From Bacillus multifaciens (lineage in GTDB: Bacteria; Bacillota; Bacilli; Bacillales; Bacillaceae_G): a DNA stretch of 64,000 nucleotides. The stretch covers positions 124,001 through 188,000 of the forward strand of contig NZ_JAVBXD010000002.1 of assembly GCF_030756675.1 (NCBI RefSeq). Direction: 5' to 3'. Below are positions 55,051 to 63,381 of the stretch, in pieces (position 1 is the stretch's first letter; every line of letters starts with the position of its first letter). The notes under the pieces were generated by a model. The model was not told the DNA's origin. It saw only the letters and a program-made list of their open reading frames with translations, and ran no database searches. Both the position numbers and the translations under genes were made by a program.

Positions 55051-55767
55051 ATGAGAAATAAACGAGTAGAAGAAATTAAAAAGCGTATTGAGAAGAGAAA
55101 AGCGCAGCAGGAAAGAGAGGATGAAATATTTTTATATGAAGAACAAGACTATACACCGCTTCTTGTTGAGGAAGGAGAAAAGACAAAGCCTATCTTTCGA
55201 AAGGAAATATTTCTCTTTAGGCTGCTGCTATCTGCTATTCTTGTTCTTGTCGTAGCCATCTTATTTAAAAACACAACAAATTCTTTTGAAGGCCCACGTA
55301 CAGTTGTTAAACAAGTAATGAAAGAAGAATTTCAATTTGCATCTGTATCGAAGTGGTATGAATCAAAGTTTGGAAAACCGCTATCTTTTTTACCTTCTAG
55401 TGAAAAGAAAACAACGCAGAAAGAAAAGAATTACGCTGTTCCTGCTTCAGGAAAAGTAACGCAAAGTTTTCAGGCAAACGGACAAGGTGTGTTTGTACAA
55501 ACAGACGCGAATGCCGTTGTGGAATCAGTTAATGAGGGCGTTGTTGTCTCGATTGGTCAAAAAGAGGAGTTTGGAAATACAGTTGAAATCCAACATGCAG
55601 ATGGTACGGAATCTTGGTACGGAAATTTAGGAGAAACATCAGTTAAGCTATATGATTATGTAGCGAAAAAGCAAAAAGTTGGAACAGTTGCAAATGGAAA
55701 ATTTTATTTTGCGTTCAAAAAGAATGAAAAATTTATTGATCCAATTCAGGTGATTTCATTTGAATAA
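55051..55767 (+). CDS. spoIVFA: Stage IV sporulation protein FA
   Basis: 238 residues. A charged N-terminus (about 1-65), one helix at 60-76 (LLLSAILVLVVAILF) and a degenerate M23/LytM domain (about 125-238, AVPASGKVTQSFQ, TVEIQHADGTESWYGNLG) lacking the usual zinc ligands. In B. subtilis it holds SpoIVFB inactive in the outer forespore membrane with BofA. GGAAGGGG precedes the ATG. It overlaps spoIVFB by 8 bp. Confidence 0.94.
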   Translation: MRNKRVEEIKKRIEKRKAQQEREDEIFLYEEQDYTPLLVEEGEKTKPIFRKEIFLFRLLLSAILVLVVAILFKNTTNSFEGPRTVVKQVMKEEFQFASVSKWYESKFGKPLSFLPSSEKKTTQKEKNYAVPASGKVTQSFQANGQGVFVQTDANAVVESVNEGVVVSIGQKEEFGNTVEIQHADGTESWYGNLGETSVKLYDYVAKKQKVGTVANGKFYFAFKKNEKFIDPIQVISFE

Positions 55768-56620
55768 ATATAGTGAGATTTTTTCAAAGATTACCATTCA
55801 TCCGTTGTTTTGGGGAGTTATAGCAATTGCGGTTTTTACAGCTCGTTTTAAAGAGGTGCTTATTTTATTTTTCATTGTCTTTATTCATGAATTAGGTCAT
55901 GCGATAGCAGCCGCTCATTTTAAATGGCGCATTAAACAAATTCAGCTCTTGCCATTTGGCGGGGTAGCTGAGCTTGATGAGCATGGGAATAAGCCGTTAA
56001 ATGAAGAAATGCTTGTTATTATAGCAGGGCCTGTTCAACATGTATGGATGGTAGCGGCTGCCTATTTATTGTACACGGTAGGCTGGATGGGAGAAAACTT
56101 TTACAATTTTTTTCTGTGGAACAATATGACCATTTTATTTTTTAATTTATTACCGATTTGGCCTCTTGATGGAGGGAAAATTGTACTAAACATATTATCG
56201 CATCGCTTTCCATTTTTACAAGCACATAATATTATGATGAGAATATCAATTGTATGTCTTAGTGTTATATTAGGGCTACAGCTCTTTTGGAATGGAAAGA
56301 ATGCAATGATGTGGGCGTTACTTCTATTTTTAGCATTTTCTTTATTTCAAGAGTGGAAACAACGTCGTTATGCATTTATGCGTTTTTTATTGGAGCGGTA
56401 TTACGGAAAGAAACGAGAAATTGCTAAGGTTACAGCCATTACAGTTCAAAGGGAAACGAGTTTGTATCATATTTTCACACAGTTTCGAAGAGGATATAAG
56501 CATTCAATTATAATAAATGGAGATCATAAAAATCAATACACGCTAGATGAAAATGAATTGCTTTACGCATATTTTACAGAAAAAAGAACAGCATCATCTG
56601 TAGAAGAGTTAATTGGTTAG
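55760..56620 (+). CDS. spoIVFB: Site-2 protease SpoIVFB, pro-sigma-K processing enzyme
   Basis: 286-residue intramembrane zinc protease that cleaves pro-sigma-K in the mother cell. Zinc ligands are His43 and His47 in FIHELGHAIAAAHF and Asp137 in NLLPIWPLDGGKI, the same positions as in B. subtilis. A cytoplasmic CBS-like domain follows from about residue 215. The start is TTG inside the end of spoIVFA, behind AGGTGA. Confidence 0.95.
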   Translation: MNKYSEIFSKITIHPLFWGVIAIAVFTARFKEVLILFFIVFIHELGHAIAAAHFKWRIKQIQLLPFGGVAELDEHGNKPLNEEMLVIIAGPVQHVWMVAAAYLLYTVGWMGENFYNFFLWNNMTILFFNLLPIWPLDGGKIVLNILSHRFPFLQAHNIMMRISIVCLSVILGLQLFWNGKNAMMWALLLFLAFSLFQEWKQRRYAFMRFLLERYYGKKREIAKVTAITVQRETSLYHIFTQFRRGYKHSIIINGDHKNQYTLDENELLYAYFTEKRTASSVEELIG

Positions 56621-56644
56621 TGTTGACGGTAGCACTAACCTTTT
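56615..56644 (+). terminator. Terminator of spoIVFAB
   Basis: Arms GGTTAGTG/CACTAACC followed by TTTTATT; the first arm includes the spoIVFB stop. Confidence 0.82.
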
Positions 56645-56655
56645 ATTATTGTATA

Positions 56656-56944
56656 AAAAAAGGGTAACTACTCAGTCACTCTGTGAAAAAAAGGCGGAAA
56701 AACATTTTTTTAAATGGTCGAGAGGAACTGGCAATGCACAAGGAGCGGTCAGGGCCTTTTCCTGCCACTTTTAAAACAAAGAAAGGCAGCAAGGGGTGGG
56801 TCCATTCTTATCTTCGTGGCAGCAATCTATATGCTGAAAAATGAAAATAACTTTCTATAGGTAATAAGGAGCGTATTTTCACTGGAATCATACCTCTTAC
56901 CAAATTTCTAAATGAAATGTACGGCTGAGTAGTTACAAAAAAGG
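56656..56944. mobile_element. MITE family 2, with GTAA ends and 8-bp target duplication
   Basis: 273-bp non-coding element (56664-56936) with perfect 12-bp terminal inverted repeats GTAACTACTCAG/CTGAGTAGTTAC and an exact 8-bp flanking duplication AAAAAAGG (56656-56663, 56937-56944). Ends in GTAA with 8-bp duplications are hallmarks of the IS66 family, so a non-autonomous IS66 derivative is inferred. Copy G of the 190-bp repeat is inside it. Confidence 0.8.
56690..56850 (+). repeat. ~190-bp interspersed repeat, copy G, inside MITE family 2
   Basis: Recognisable blocks are GGAGCGGTCAGGGCC, TTTTCCTGCCACTTTTAAAAC and GTGGCAGCAATCTATATG, then AAAAATGAAAATAAC. The 5' arm of the hairpin is decayed. 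Confidence 0.7.
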
Positions 56945-56964
56945 ATAAAAGAGAGGAATAGACT

Positions 56965-58347
56965 TTGAAGACGTTATACATAAATTACACCGGTTCGGAA
57001 AAGCGAGTTGCTGTTGAAGAAGAGAACGAGGTTGTAGAACTCTTATGGCAACGAAATGAACAAGAACAAATTGTTGGAAATATATACATTGGTCGCGTCA
57101 TGCGAACAATCGCAGGGATGAACGCTGCTTTTGTCAATATTGGCCTAGAGAAGCATGCTTATTTGTCATATGAAAACGTGCCATCATCTATGCGAGTACA
57201 TGAAGGGCAATCGCTTCTCGTACAAGTTGTGAAAGAAGCAATTGATACGAAAGGGCCAAAAGTAACAGCAAACATAGAATTCACCGGGAAATATGTTGTA
57301 TATATGCCCTATGACACGGTTTTTGCCGTTTCCCGGAAAATAAAAGATGAGAAAAAGAGAGAACAACTTCTTACGCTAGAAAAAACAGGAGGATTTATTT
57401 TCCGTTCTGCGTGTGAAAAAGTAGAAATACAAGAAGTACAAGCGGAGATGCAACGCCTTCAATCTCAATTTGAACTTGTGAAAAAACAAGAGCAACGAGG
57501 AAAGGCACCGCTTCTCGTGTATTCTCCATCTAGTTTTTTAGATCGAATCTTTCAAGAAATACCAGTAGATACGATTTCGCAAGTGATTGTAGATCAGCGC
57601 AGTATGATACAAGAATTAGAAGAAAAAATAGGTGCAGAAAAAGTTGCTTTTTTTCATGAAAAGACGCCGTTATTTGCTCGCTATGGAATTGATCGTGAAA
57701 TTGAAAAGGCATTGAAAAAAGTAGTGTGGCTTCCAAATGGAGCAAATTTACTCATTGAACAAATGGAAACAATGACGGTAATCGATGTAAACACTGGTAA
57801 ATTTACCGGGAAACAAAATTTACAAGATACAGTACTGCGCACAAATGAAATAGCGGCAAAAGAAATTGCACGGCAGTTGCGACTTCGTGACATTGGCGGG
57901 ATGATTTTAATTGATTTTATTAATATGAAGCGCCGTGAGGAAAAAGAAAAAATAAGAGAAATTGTAAAGTCGCATTTAGAAAAAGACCATGCTTATACGA
58001 GAGTATTAGGGTTTACAGAACTCGGTATTTTAGAAATAACAAGAAAACGTAAAAAACAATCGCTTCGTGATATGCTGTTGACAGATTGCAGAATGTGTCA
58101 AGGTAGCGGTTATGTGTTATCGCATGAAACGGTAGCATATGAGTTAGAGAGAGAGCTCATTGCTTATAATGGAACAGATGACGAAGCTGTTCTAATCGCT
58201 GCTCATCCGAATGTGCAGCAAATCTTTTTTGAGAAAGAACTGCAGCGCAATATATCTTTTCAAATTTATTTTATTGATGATGAAGCAGCGCGTTACACGA
58301 TTCAACGCTTTGGAACGAAGGAAGAGATACGCGCGCGGAAAAAATAG
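56965..58347 (+). CDS. rng: Ribonuclease E/G family endoribonuclease
   Basis: 460-residue RNase G-type enzyme that cuts single-stranded AU-rich RNA from the 5' end and matures rRNA in other bacteria. An S1 domain spans about 35-110 (GNIYIGRVMRTIAGMNAAFV); catalytic Asp274 is in TVIDVNTGKFTG and Asp317 in GGMILIDFINM; the zinc-link cysteines 375 and 378 are in CRMCQGSG. It lacks the long C-terminal scaffold of RNase E. The start is TTG behind GAGAGGA. B. subtilis has no such gene between spoIVFB and rplU. Confidence 0.93.
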   Translation: MKTLYINYTGSEKRVAVEEENEVVELLWQRNEQEQIVGNIYIGRVMRTIAGMNAAFVNIGLEKHAYLSYENVPSSMRVHEGQSLLVQVVKEAIDTKGPKVTANIEFTGKYVVYMPYDTVFAVSRKIKDEKKREQLLTLEKTGGFIFRSACEKVEIQEVQAEMQRLQSQFELVKKQEQRGKAPLLVYSPSSFLDRIFQEIPVDTISQVIVDQRSMIQELEEKIGAEKVAFFHEKTPLFARYGIDREIEKALKKVVWLPNGANLLIEQMETMTVIDVNTGKFTGKQNLQDTVLRTNEIAAKEIARQLRLRDIGGMILIDFINMKRREEKEKIREIVKSHLEKDHAYTRVLGFTELGILEITRKRKKQSLRDMLLTDCRMCQGSGYVLSHETVAYELERELIAYNGTDDEAVLIAAHPNVQQIFFEKELQRNISFQIYFIDDEAARYTIQRFGTKEEIRARKK

Positions 58348-58362
58348 TTAGTATAAGATTCA

Positions 58363-58390
58363 TTGACAATAGGCTGTGTTTCGTGATAAC
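58363..58390 (+). promoter_or_regulatory. Promoter of the rplU operon
   Basis: TTGACA, 16-bp spacer and GATAAC preceded by TG in the right place, giving a start near 58397, upstream of the L21 leader. Confidence 0.7.
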
Positions 58391-58430
58391 ATCTCTATGT
58401 TATAGTTTATAGCACCTAAACTGCTATATA

Positions 58431-58511
58431 CTACAACCGCGCAGGACAGGTTCCGAAAAGACATTGTATGTCTACCTCGTTTTGGCGAGTCTTAGTAATT
58501 ATGAGGAGGTG
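58431..58511 (+). promoter_or_regulatory. Ribosomal protein L21 leader
   Basis: ACAACCGCGCAGGACAGGTT and the following hairpin region up to GAGGAGGT match the conserved L21 leader RNA found before rplU in Bacilli. It is thought to bind L21 for autoregulation. AGACAT/ATGTCT and CTCG/CGAG form its hairpins. Confidence 0.85.
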
Positions 58512-58516
58512 CAATT

Positions 58517-58825
58517 ATGTACGCAATTATCGAAACAGGTGGAAAACAAATTAAAGTTGAAGCTGGTCAAGCAATCTACGTAGAGAAATTAGACGTAGAA
58601 GCTGGTGAAACTGTTACTTTTGACAAAGTTCTTTTCGTTGGTGGCGAAACTGTTAAAGTTGGTAGCCCAGTTGTAGAAGGTGCAACGGTTACTGCGAAAG
58701 TTGAAAAACAAGGTCGCGCTAAGAAAATCATCGTTTTCAAATACAAAGCGAAAAAGAACAATCGTAAAAAACAAGGTCACCGTCAACCATACACGAAATT
58801 AGTGATTGAAGCAATCAACGCTTAA
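58517..58825 (+). CDS. rplU: 50S ribosomal protein L21
   Basis: 102 residues, full length: [20 protein letters not shown] at the start and [20 protein letters not shown] near the end are the L21 signature. GAGGAGGTG precedes the ATG. First gene of rplU-prp-rpmA. Strongly biased codons. Confidence 0.99.
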   Translation: MYAIIETGGKQIKVEAGQAIYVEKLDVEAGETVTFDKVLFVGGETVKVGSPVVEGATVTAKVEKQGRAKKIIVFKYKAKKNNRKKQGHRQPYTKLVIEAINA

Positions 58826-58836
58826 TTCGGGTTGTC

Positions 58837-59181
58837 ATGATTAAAATTACGATTAACCGCACGAAATTAGGAAGTATCCAATCATTTAAAATGACCGGAC
58901 ATGCGAACTTCGCTCCGCATGGACAAGATCTTGTCTGTGCTGCAACGACAGCGGTTGTGTTTGGATCTATAAATGCTGTGGAATCACTTTGTAATGTGCA
59001 AGCAACCATTGAACTTGGAAAAGATGGTGGATTCTTGACGTATGAATTGCCTAGTAATCTAGATGATCCTACAAAAGAAAAAGCATGTTTTCTGTTAGAG
59101 GGCATGGTTGTTTCGCTAAAAACGATCGAACTTGATTACGGAAAATATATCCGATTAATAGAAAAAGTGCAGGAGGTGTAA
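58837..59181 (+). CDS. prp: Ribosomal-processing cysteine protease Prp
   Basis: 114-residue protease (YsxB in B. subtilis) that removes the N-terminal extension of L27. Catalytic His22 and Cys34 lie in GHANFAPHGQDLVCAATTA, the same positions as in Staphylococcus aureus Prp. It sits between rplU and rpmA, 11 bp after one and 3 bp before the other. Confidence 0.95.
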   Translation: MIKITINRTKLGSIQSFKMTGHANFAPHGQDLVCAATTAVVFGSINAVESLCNVQATIELGKDGGFLTYELPSNLDDPTKEKACFLLEGMVVSLKTIELDYGKYIRLIEKVQEV

Positions 59182-59184
59182 CGT

Positions 59185-59475
59185 ATGTTAAGATTAGATC
59201 TTCAGTTTTTCGCATCTAAGAAAGGTGTAGGTAGTACAAAGAACGGTCGTGACTCTCAGTCAAAACGTCTTGGTGCTAAACGCGCAGATGGTCAAATGGT
59301 TTCAGGTGGTTCAATTCTTTACCGTCAACGCGGTACAAAAATTTATCCAGGTGTTAACGTTGGTCGTGGTGGCGATGACACATTATACGCGAAAGTTGAC
59401 GGCGTAGTACGCTTTGAGCGTCTTGGCCGTGACCGCAAACAAGTGAGCGTATATCCTGTTGCTCAAGAAGCATAA
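59185..59475 (+). CDS. rpmA: 50S ribosomal protein L27 with cleavable extension
   Basis: 96 residues. The N-terminus [18 protein letters not shown] carries the Firmicute-type extension; Prp cuts after FF to leave ASKKG, whose new end reaches the peptidyl-transferase centre. The adjacent prp gene fits. GGAGGTG precedes the ATG. Confidence 0.98.
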   Translation: MLRLDLQFFASKKGVGSTKNGRDSQSKRLGAKRADGQMVSGGSILYRQRGTKIYPGVNVGRGGDDTLYAKVDGVVRFERLGRDRKQVSVYPVAQEA

Positions 59476-59486
59476 GAAACTCACGG

Positions 59487-59519
59487 AAAACTCTAACCTG
59501 AGTGCAGGTTAGAGTTTTT
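59487..59519 (+). terminator. Terminator of rplU-prp-rpmA
   Basis: 14-bp arms AAAACTCTAACCTG/CAGGTTAGAGTTTT with a 4-nt loop and T run. Confidence 0.93.
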
Positions 59520-59540
59520 CTATATTAAAGGGGTATATGA

Positions 59541-60089
59541 ATGAAAGAAAAATGGACAATTATAGATGCGTTGCGTCACTCAAGACATGATTGGCTTAAT
59601 CGTATGCAGATGATTAAAGGAAATCTTTCGCTCGGAAGAGTGGAAGAGATTCATGGACTCATCGACCGTTTTGTCCAAGAAGCGAGACAAGAATCGAATC
59701 TGATGGGGCTGTCTATGCCCAAGTTTTCAGAATGGATTTTAACATATAATTGGAAACAGCACCCGTGCTTGTTGGAGTACGAAGTATTAGGAGAAATACA
59801 TAACTTATCGCATCTAGATGAAAGAGTATCTATATGGACGGCTCAATTTTTCCAAATACTTGAGCATAGTTTAGACGTTTATGTTGAAAATTATGTTTGT
59901 ATCACAGTTGAATGTGACGGTGGGGATGCTCGTTTCTTTTTTGATTTTCGTGGCAAGCTAACAAATGTACAAGAAATACAAGATTGGCTTGCTCATCAAC
60001 ATAATAAATGGTTCTCCATTTCTTATACAGTGCGAGATGAAGAAATCTCGGTTATATTACAACTACTAGAAAAAAGTGTGGTGAGATAA
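59541..60089 (+). CDS. spo0B: Sporulation phosphotransferase Spo0B
   Basis: 182-residue phosphorelay protein passing phosphate from Spo0F to Spo0A. The phosphorylated His is in [19 protein letters not shown], most likely His16; the rest is a degenerate ATPase-like domain ([18 protein letters not shown]). Its TAA shares a base with the obg ATG. Confidence 0.95.
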   Translation: MKEKWTIIDALRHSRHDWLNRMQMIKGNLSLGRVEEIHGLIDRFVQEARQESNLMGLSMPKFSEWILTYNWKQHPCLLEYEVLGEIHNLSHLDERVSIWTAQFFQILEHSLDVYVENYVCITVECDGGDARFFFDFRGKLTNVQEIQDWLAHQHNKWFSISYTVRDEEISVILQLLEKSVVR

Positions 60090-61375
60090 TGTTTGTAGAT
60101 CAGGTCAAGATATATGTAAAAGGCGGCGATGGTGGTAACGGAATGGTTGCGTATCGTCGTGAGAAATATGTTCCAAAAGGTGGCCCAGCAGGCGGTGACG
60201 GTGGTAAAGGTGCCGATGTTGTTTTCGTAGTAGACGAAGGATTACGTACATTAATGGATTTCCGCTATCAGCGTCATTTTAAAGCGGATCGCGGTCAACA
60301 TGGAATGAGTAAAAACCAGCACGGCCGTAAAGCGGATGATTTAATTGTAAAGGTTCCGCCGGGAACAGTTGTAAAAGATATAGCTACTGGTCAAATTCTT
60401 GCGGATTTAGTAACGCATGAGCAATCAGCAGTTATCGCAAAAGGCGGCCGTGGTGGCCGTGGTAACTCGCGTTTTGCGACGCCAACGAATCCAGCTCCAG
60501 AAATTGCTGAGAACGGCGAACCAGGTCAAGAACGTGACGTAGTACTAGAATTGAAAGTGTTAGCTGATGTAGGTCTTGTTGGATTCCCAAGTGTCGGTAA
60601 ATCAACATTATTATCTGTTGTATCATCAGCACGTCCAAAAATTGCTGAATATCACTTCACAACAATTGTTCCAAACCTTGGAGTAGTTGAGACAGGTGAT
60701 GGACGCAGCTTTGTTATGGCAGACCTTCCAGGATTGATTGAAGGGGCGCACGCAGGTGTTGGGCTTGGACATCAATTCTTACGCCATATTGAGCGTACAC
60801 GTGTTATCATTCATGTGATTGATATGTCTGGTTTAGAAGGACGCGATCCATATGAGGATTACGTAACAATTAATAATGAATTAAAAGAATACAATCTGCG
60901 TCTAACAGAGCGTCCACAAGTTGTGGTTGCAAACAAAATGGATATGCCAGATGCAGAAGAAAACTTACAAGCGTTCAAAGAAAAAGTGGGCGATGAAGTG
61001 AAAATCTTCCCAATTTCTGCAGTAACGCGTCAAGGTGTTCGCGATTTACTATTTGAAGTAGCAAATCTTATTGAAACAACACCAGAATTCCCAATACACG
61101 AAGTTGTAGATGAATCTGATGCAAGTGTAATGTACAAATTTGAGGGTGAAGGCTCTAAATTTGAAATTACACGTGAAAGCGACGGTACATTTGTGATTTC
61201 TGGTTATGATATTGAGAAAACATTCAAGATGACAGACTTCTCTCGTGATGAGTCTGTACGCAGATTTGCTCGTCAAATGCGCGGTATGGGCATTGATGAA
61301 GAACTGCGTCAACGCGGTGCAAAAGACGGCGATATTGTAAAAATTCTTGAATATGAATTTGAATTTATCGATTAA
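60089..61375 (+). CDS. obg: GTPase Obg
   Basis: 428 residues. The Gly-rich Obg fold ([20 protein letters not shown]) covers 1-158, the G domain has [20 protein letters not shown] and NKMD, and the C-terminal OCT domain follows from about 345. It acts in 50S maturation, stress response and, in B. subtilis, sporulation initiation. Start coupled to spo0B (TAATG). Confidence 0.98.
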   Translation: MFVDQVKIYVKGGDGGNGMVAYRREKYVPKGGPAGGDGGKGADVVFVVDEGLRTLMDFRYQRHFKADRGQHGMSKNQHGRKADDLIVKVPPGTVVKDIATGQILADLVTHEQSAVIAKGGRGGRGNSRFATPTNPAPEIAENGEPGQERDVVLELKVLADVGLVGFPSVGKSTLLSVVSSARPKIAEYHFTTIVPNLGVVETGDGRSFVMADLPGLIEGAHAGVGLGHQFLRHIERTRVIIHVIDMSGLEGRDPYEDYVTINNELKEYNLRLTERPQVVVANKMDMPDAEENLQAFKEKVGDEVKIFPISAVTRQGVRDLLFEVANLIETTPEFPIHEVVDESDASVMYKFEGEGSKFEITRESDGTFVISGYDIEKTFKMTDFSRDESVRRFARQMRGMGIDEELRQRGAKDGDIVKILEYEFEFID

Positions 61376-61376
61376 G

Positions 61377-61402
61377 GACTGCCGAAATTCGGCAGTCTTT
61401 TT
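61377..61402 (+). terminator. Terminator of spo0B-obg
   Basis: Arms GACTGCCGAA/TTCGGCAGTC followed by a T run. Confidence 0.9.
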
Positions 61403-61508
61403 TATATGCATATAAAAAAATCTCCTCAAATGGAAAATTCCCCTTATAATGGAAAAAGGGGAGGTGTGAGGTACTTGGATGTACTTTTGAAAAGGGAGTG
61501 GAAATGAT

Positions 61509-62216
61509 ATGTATAAAATATTAATTATAGAAGACGATTTGAAAATTGGTGATATTTTAGAAGGGCACCTCGATAAATATGGTTATCAGTCATTTCGTGT
61601 GCAAGATTTTCGGTATATAAAAGATGAATTTGCAAAAGTGAACCCGCATTTAGTTTTACTTGATATTAATTTACCGTATTTTGATGGATTCTATTGGTGC
61701 CGTCAAATTCGTACCGTTTCCAACGCGCCGATTATTTTTGTATCTGCACGTACGGGAGAGATGGATCAAGTAATGGCGATTGAAAATGGCGGTGACGATT
61801 ATATTACAAAGCCGTTTCATTTAGATATTGTTATGGCAAAAGTAAAAAGTGCACTGCGCCGTGTGTATGGTGAATATGCATCATCAGCAGAAAATGATTA
61901 TTTTGGCGTGAATGGATTGCTTTTATATCAAGCGCAGCACATAGTAGAGTGGCAAGGAAAGCAAGTAGAACTTACCAAAAATGAGTATTATTTATTAGAA
62001 TGCTTAATGAAGCAAGCGGATCAATATGTAACGAGAGAAGAGTTACTAGAAGCATTATGGGATGAAGTTGCTTTTGTTGATGATAATACATTAACTGTAA
62101 ATGTAAAGCGTGTCCGTAAAAAGTTAGAGGAGATAGGAATTACGGATGCCATTGTTACGAAGCGGAGCTATGGATATGCGCTCTTAACGAATTGGGTGAA
62201 CAAACATGAATCTTAA
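61509..62216 (+). CDS. OmpR-family response regulator, Bce type
   Basis: 235 residues. Receiver domain with acidic pocket in IIEDD, phosphorylated Asp52 in LVLLDINLPYFDG, and the Lys in DDYITKPFH; winged-helix domain from about 135 with NTLTVNVKRVRKKLEE. It overlaps the kinase gene by 11 bp. Resembles BceR/YxdJ regulators that respond to antimicrobial peptides and switch on the adjacent transporter. In B. subtilis the pheBA genes follow obg instead. Confidence 0.92.
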   Translation: MYKILIIEDDLKIGDILEGHLDKYGYQSFRVQDFRYIKDEFAKVNPHLVLLDINLPYFDGFYWCRQIRTVSNAPIIFVSARTGEMDQVMAIENGGDDYITKPFHLDIVMAKVKSALRRVYGEYASSAENDYFGVNGLLLYQAQHIVEWQGKQVELTKNEYYLLECLMKQADQYVTREELLEALWDEVAFVDDNTLTVNVKRVRKKLEEIGITDAIVTKRSYGYALLTNWVNKHES

Positions 62217-63288
62217 AAAATATGTGATGGACCGCAGCGCATTACTTATTTCTTACGTGATGAGTATCCTTCTATTTGGTCTCGTCTTGCAACTGCAATC
62301 TTTTTTACAGAAGCAATCTATAAATTGGAGTACATGGCTATATGGATTTTTATTATCAATCGTCGTTTTTGCTTTCTTTCTGATACATGATTATCGGAAA
62401 AGACGAGCCTTTTTACAAAAGGTAGAACATTATATTGCAGAGGGACAGGAGTTGCATCATTCTTTATCTGTCAGTTCATCTTATACATACGAACAAGAAG
62501 CAATTGTAGAAGCTTTTTCGCTCTTAAGACAACAATATATGAATGAAATTCATGAAGGGCAGGCAAAAGGAGAACAGCAAACGATCTTTATGAATCAGTG
62601 GATTCACCAAATGAAAACACCTGTATCTGTCATTGAACTATTGCTGCAAAAGCTTGGACAAACGCACCGCGAAGCAAGAGATACGATTGAAAGTATTCGG
62701 GAAGAAAATAATCGTATTTTACATGGATTAGATTTAGCGCTTCATATGGCACGCCTAGAACAGTTTGGGAAAGATTATAAAATAGAAGAAGTCAATGTCG
62801 TGAATATTGTGCGTGACAGTATTAATCAACATAAAAAAACGTTCATCCAATATGCTGTATATCCGAAAGTTTTGTTTGAGAAAGAACAGTACGTGGTAGC
62901 TTCGGATCAAAAATGGCTCAGTATTGCCATTAATCAAATTGTGATGAATGCCTTGAAGTATACAAGAATTACAGAGAAAGAGAAAAAAGAGATTACATTT
63001 CAAATCGAAGAAACAGAAAGTGTGCTTACATTACATATCCGTGACAACGGAATAGGCATTCTAAAGCAAGATATAAAACGAATTTTTGAACCGTTTTTTA
63101 CGGGGATCAATGGACGGAAAACGAGAGAAGCGACAGGGATGGGTTTATATATTACAAAGCAAATTTGTGATCATCTTAGTCATGGTATTTCTGTACAATC
63201 AATAGAGAAAGAAGGAACAACGTTTACGTTCCAATTCTCAAAAGATAAAGGATATCATCAAATGATGAGGAAAATGACAAAATTGTAA
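62206..63288 (+). CDS. Intramembrane-sensing histidine kinase, BceS type
   Basis: 360 residues. Two helices (about 12-31 and 44-62) are separated by only about a dozen residues, so there is no external sensor domain. The phospho-acceptor is His134 in NQWIHQMKTPVSVIE; the ATPase domain has NQIVMNALKYTR, LHIRDNGIGI and GMGLYITKQI. Such kinases sense through their ABC transporter. A regulator site overlaps its last codons. Confidence 0.92.
   Translation: MNLKKYVMDRSALLISYVMSILLFGLVLQLQSFLQKQSINWSTWLYGFLLSIVVFAFFLIHDYRKRRAFLQKVEHYIAEGQELHHSLSVSSSYTYEQEAIVEAFSLLRQQYMNEIHEGQAKGEQQTIFMNQWIHQMKTPVSVIELLLQKLGQTHREARDTIESIREENNRILHGLDLALHMARLEQFGKDYKIEEVNVVNIVRDSINQHKKTFIQYAVYPKVLFEKEQYVVASDQKWLSIAINQIVMNALKYTRITEKEKKEITFQIEETESVLTLHIRDNGIGILKQDIKRIFEPFFTGINGRKTREATGMGLYITKQICDHLSHGISVQSIEKEGTTFTFQFSKDKGYHQMMRKMTKL
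63275..63288 (+). promoter_or_regulatory. Bce-type response regulator binding site
   Basis: TGACA-AAAT-TGTAA matches the consensus TNACA-N4-TGTAA known for BceR-like regulators. It overlaps the kinase stop codon, about 94 bp before the transporter ATG. A half-matching TAACA...TGTAA with 8-bp spacing follows at 63291-63308. TATAGT at 63342-63347 is a possible -10. Confidence 0.75.
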
Positions 63289-63307
63289 GATAACAGACCG
63301 TTTTGTA

Positions 63308-63340
63308 AGGGAAATCACTCGTTACTTTCCCTCGTTTTTT
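63308..63340 (+). terminator. Terminator between the two-component genes and the transporter
   Basis: Arms AGGGAAA/TTTCCCT followed by a T run; it separates the two transcription units. Confidence 0.78.
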
Positions 63341-63381
63341 CTATAGTAAGAGTAAGAAGAAAACATATAGGGGGATTCGAA

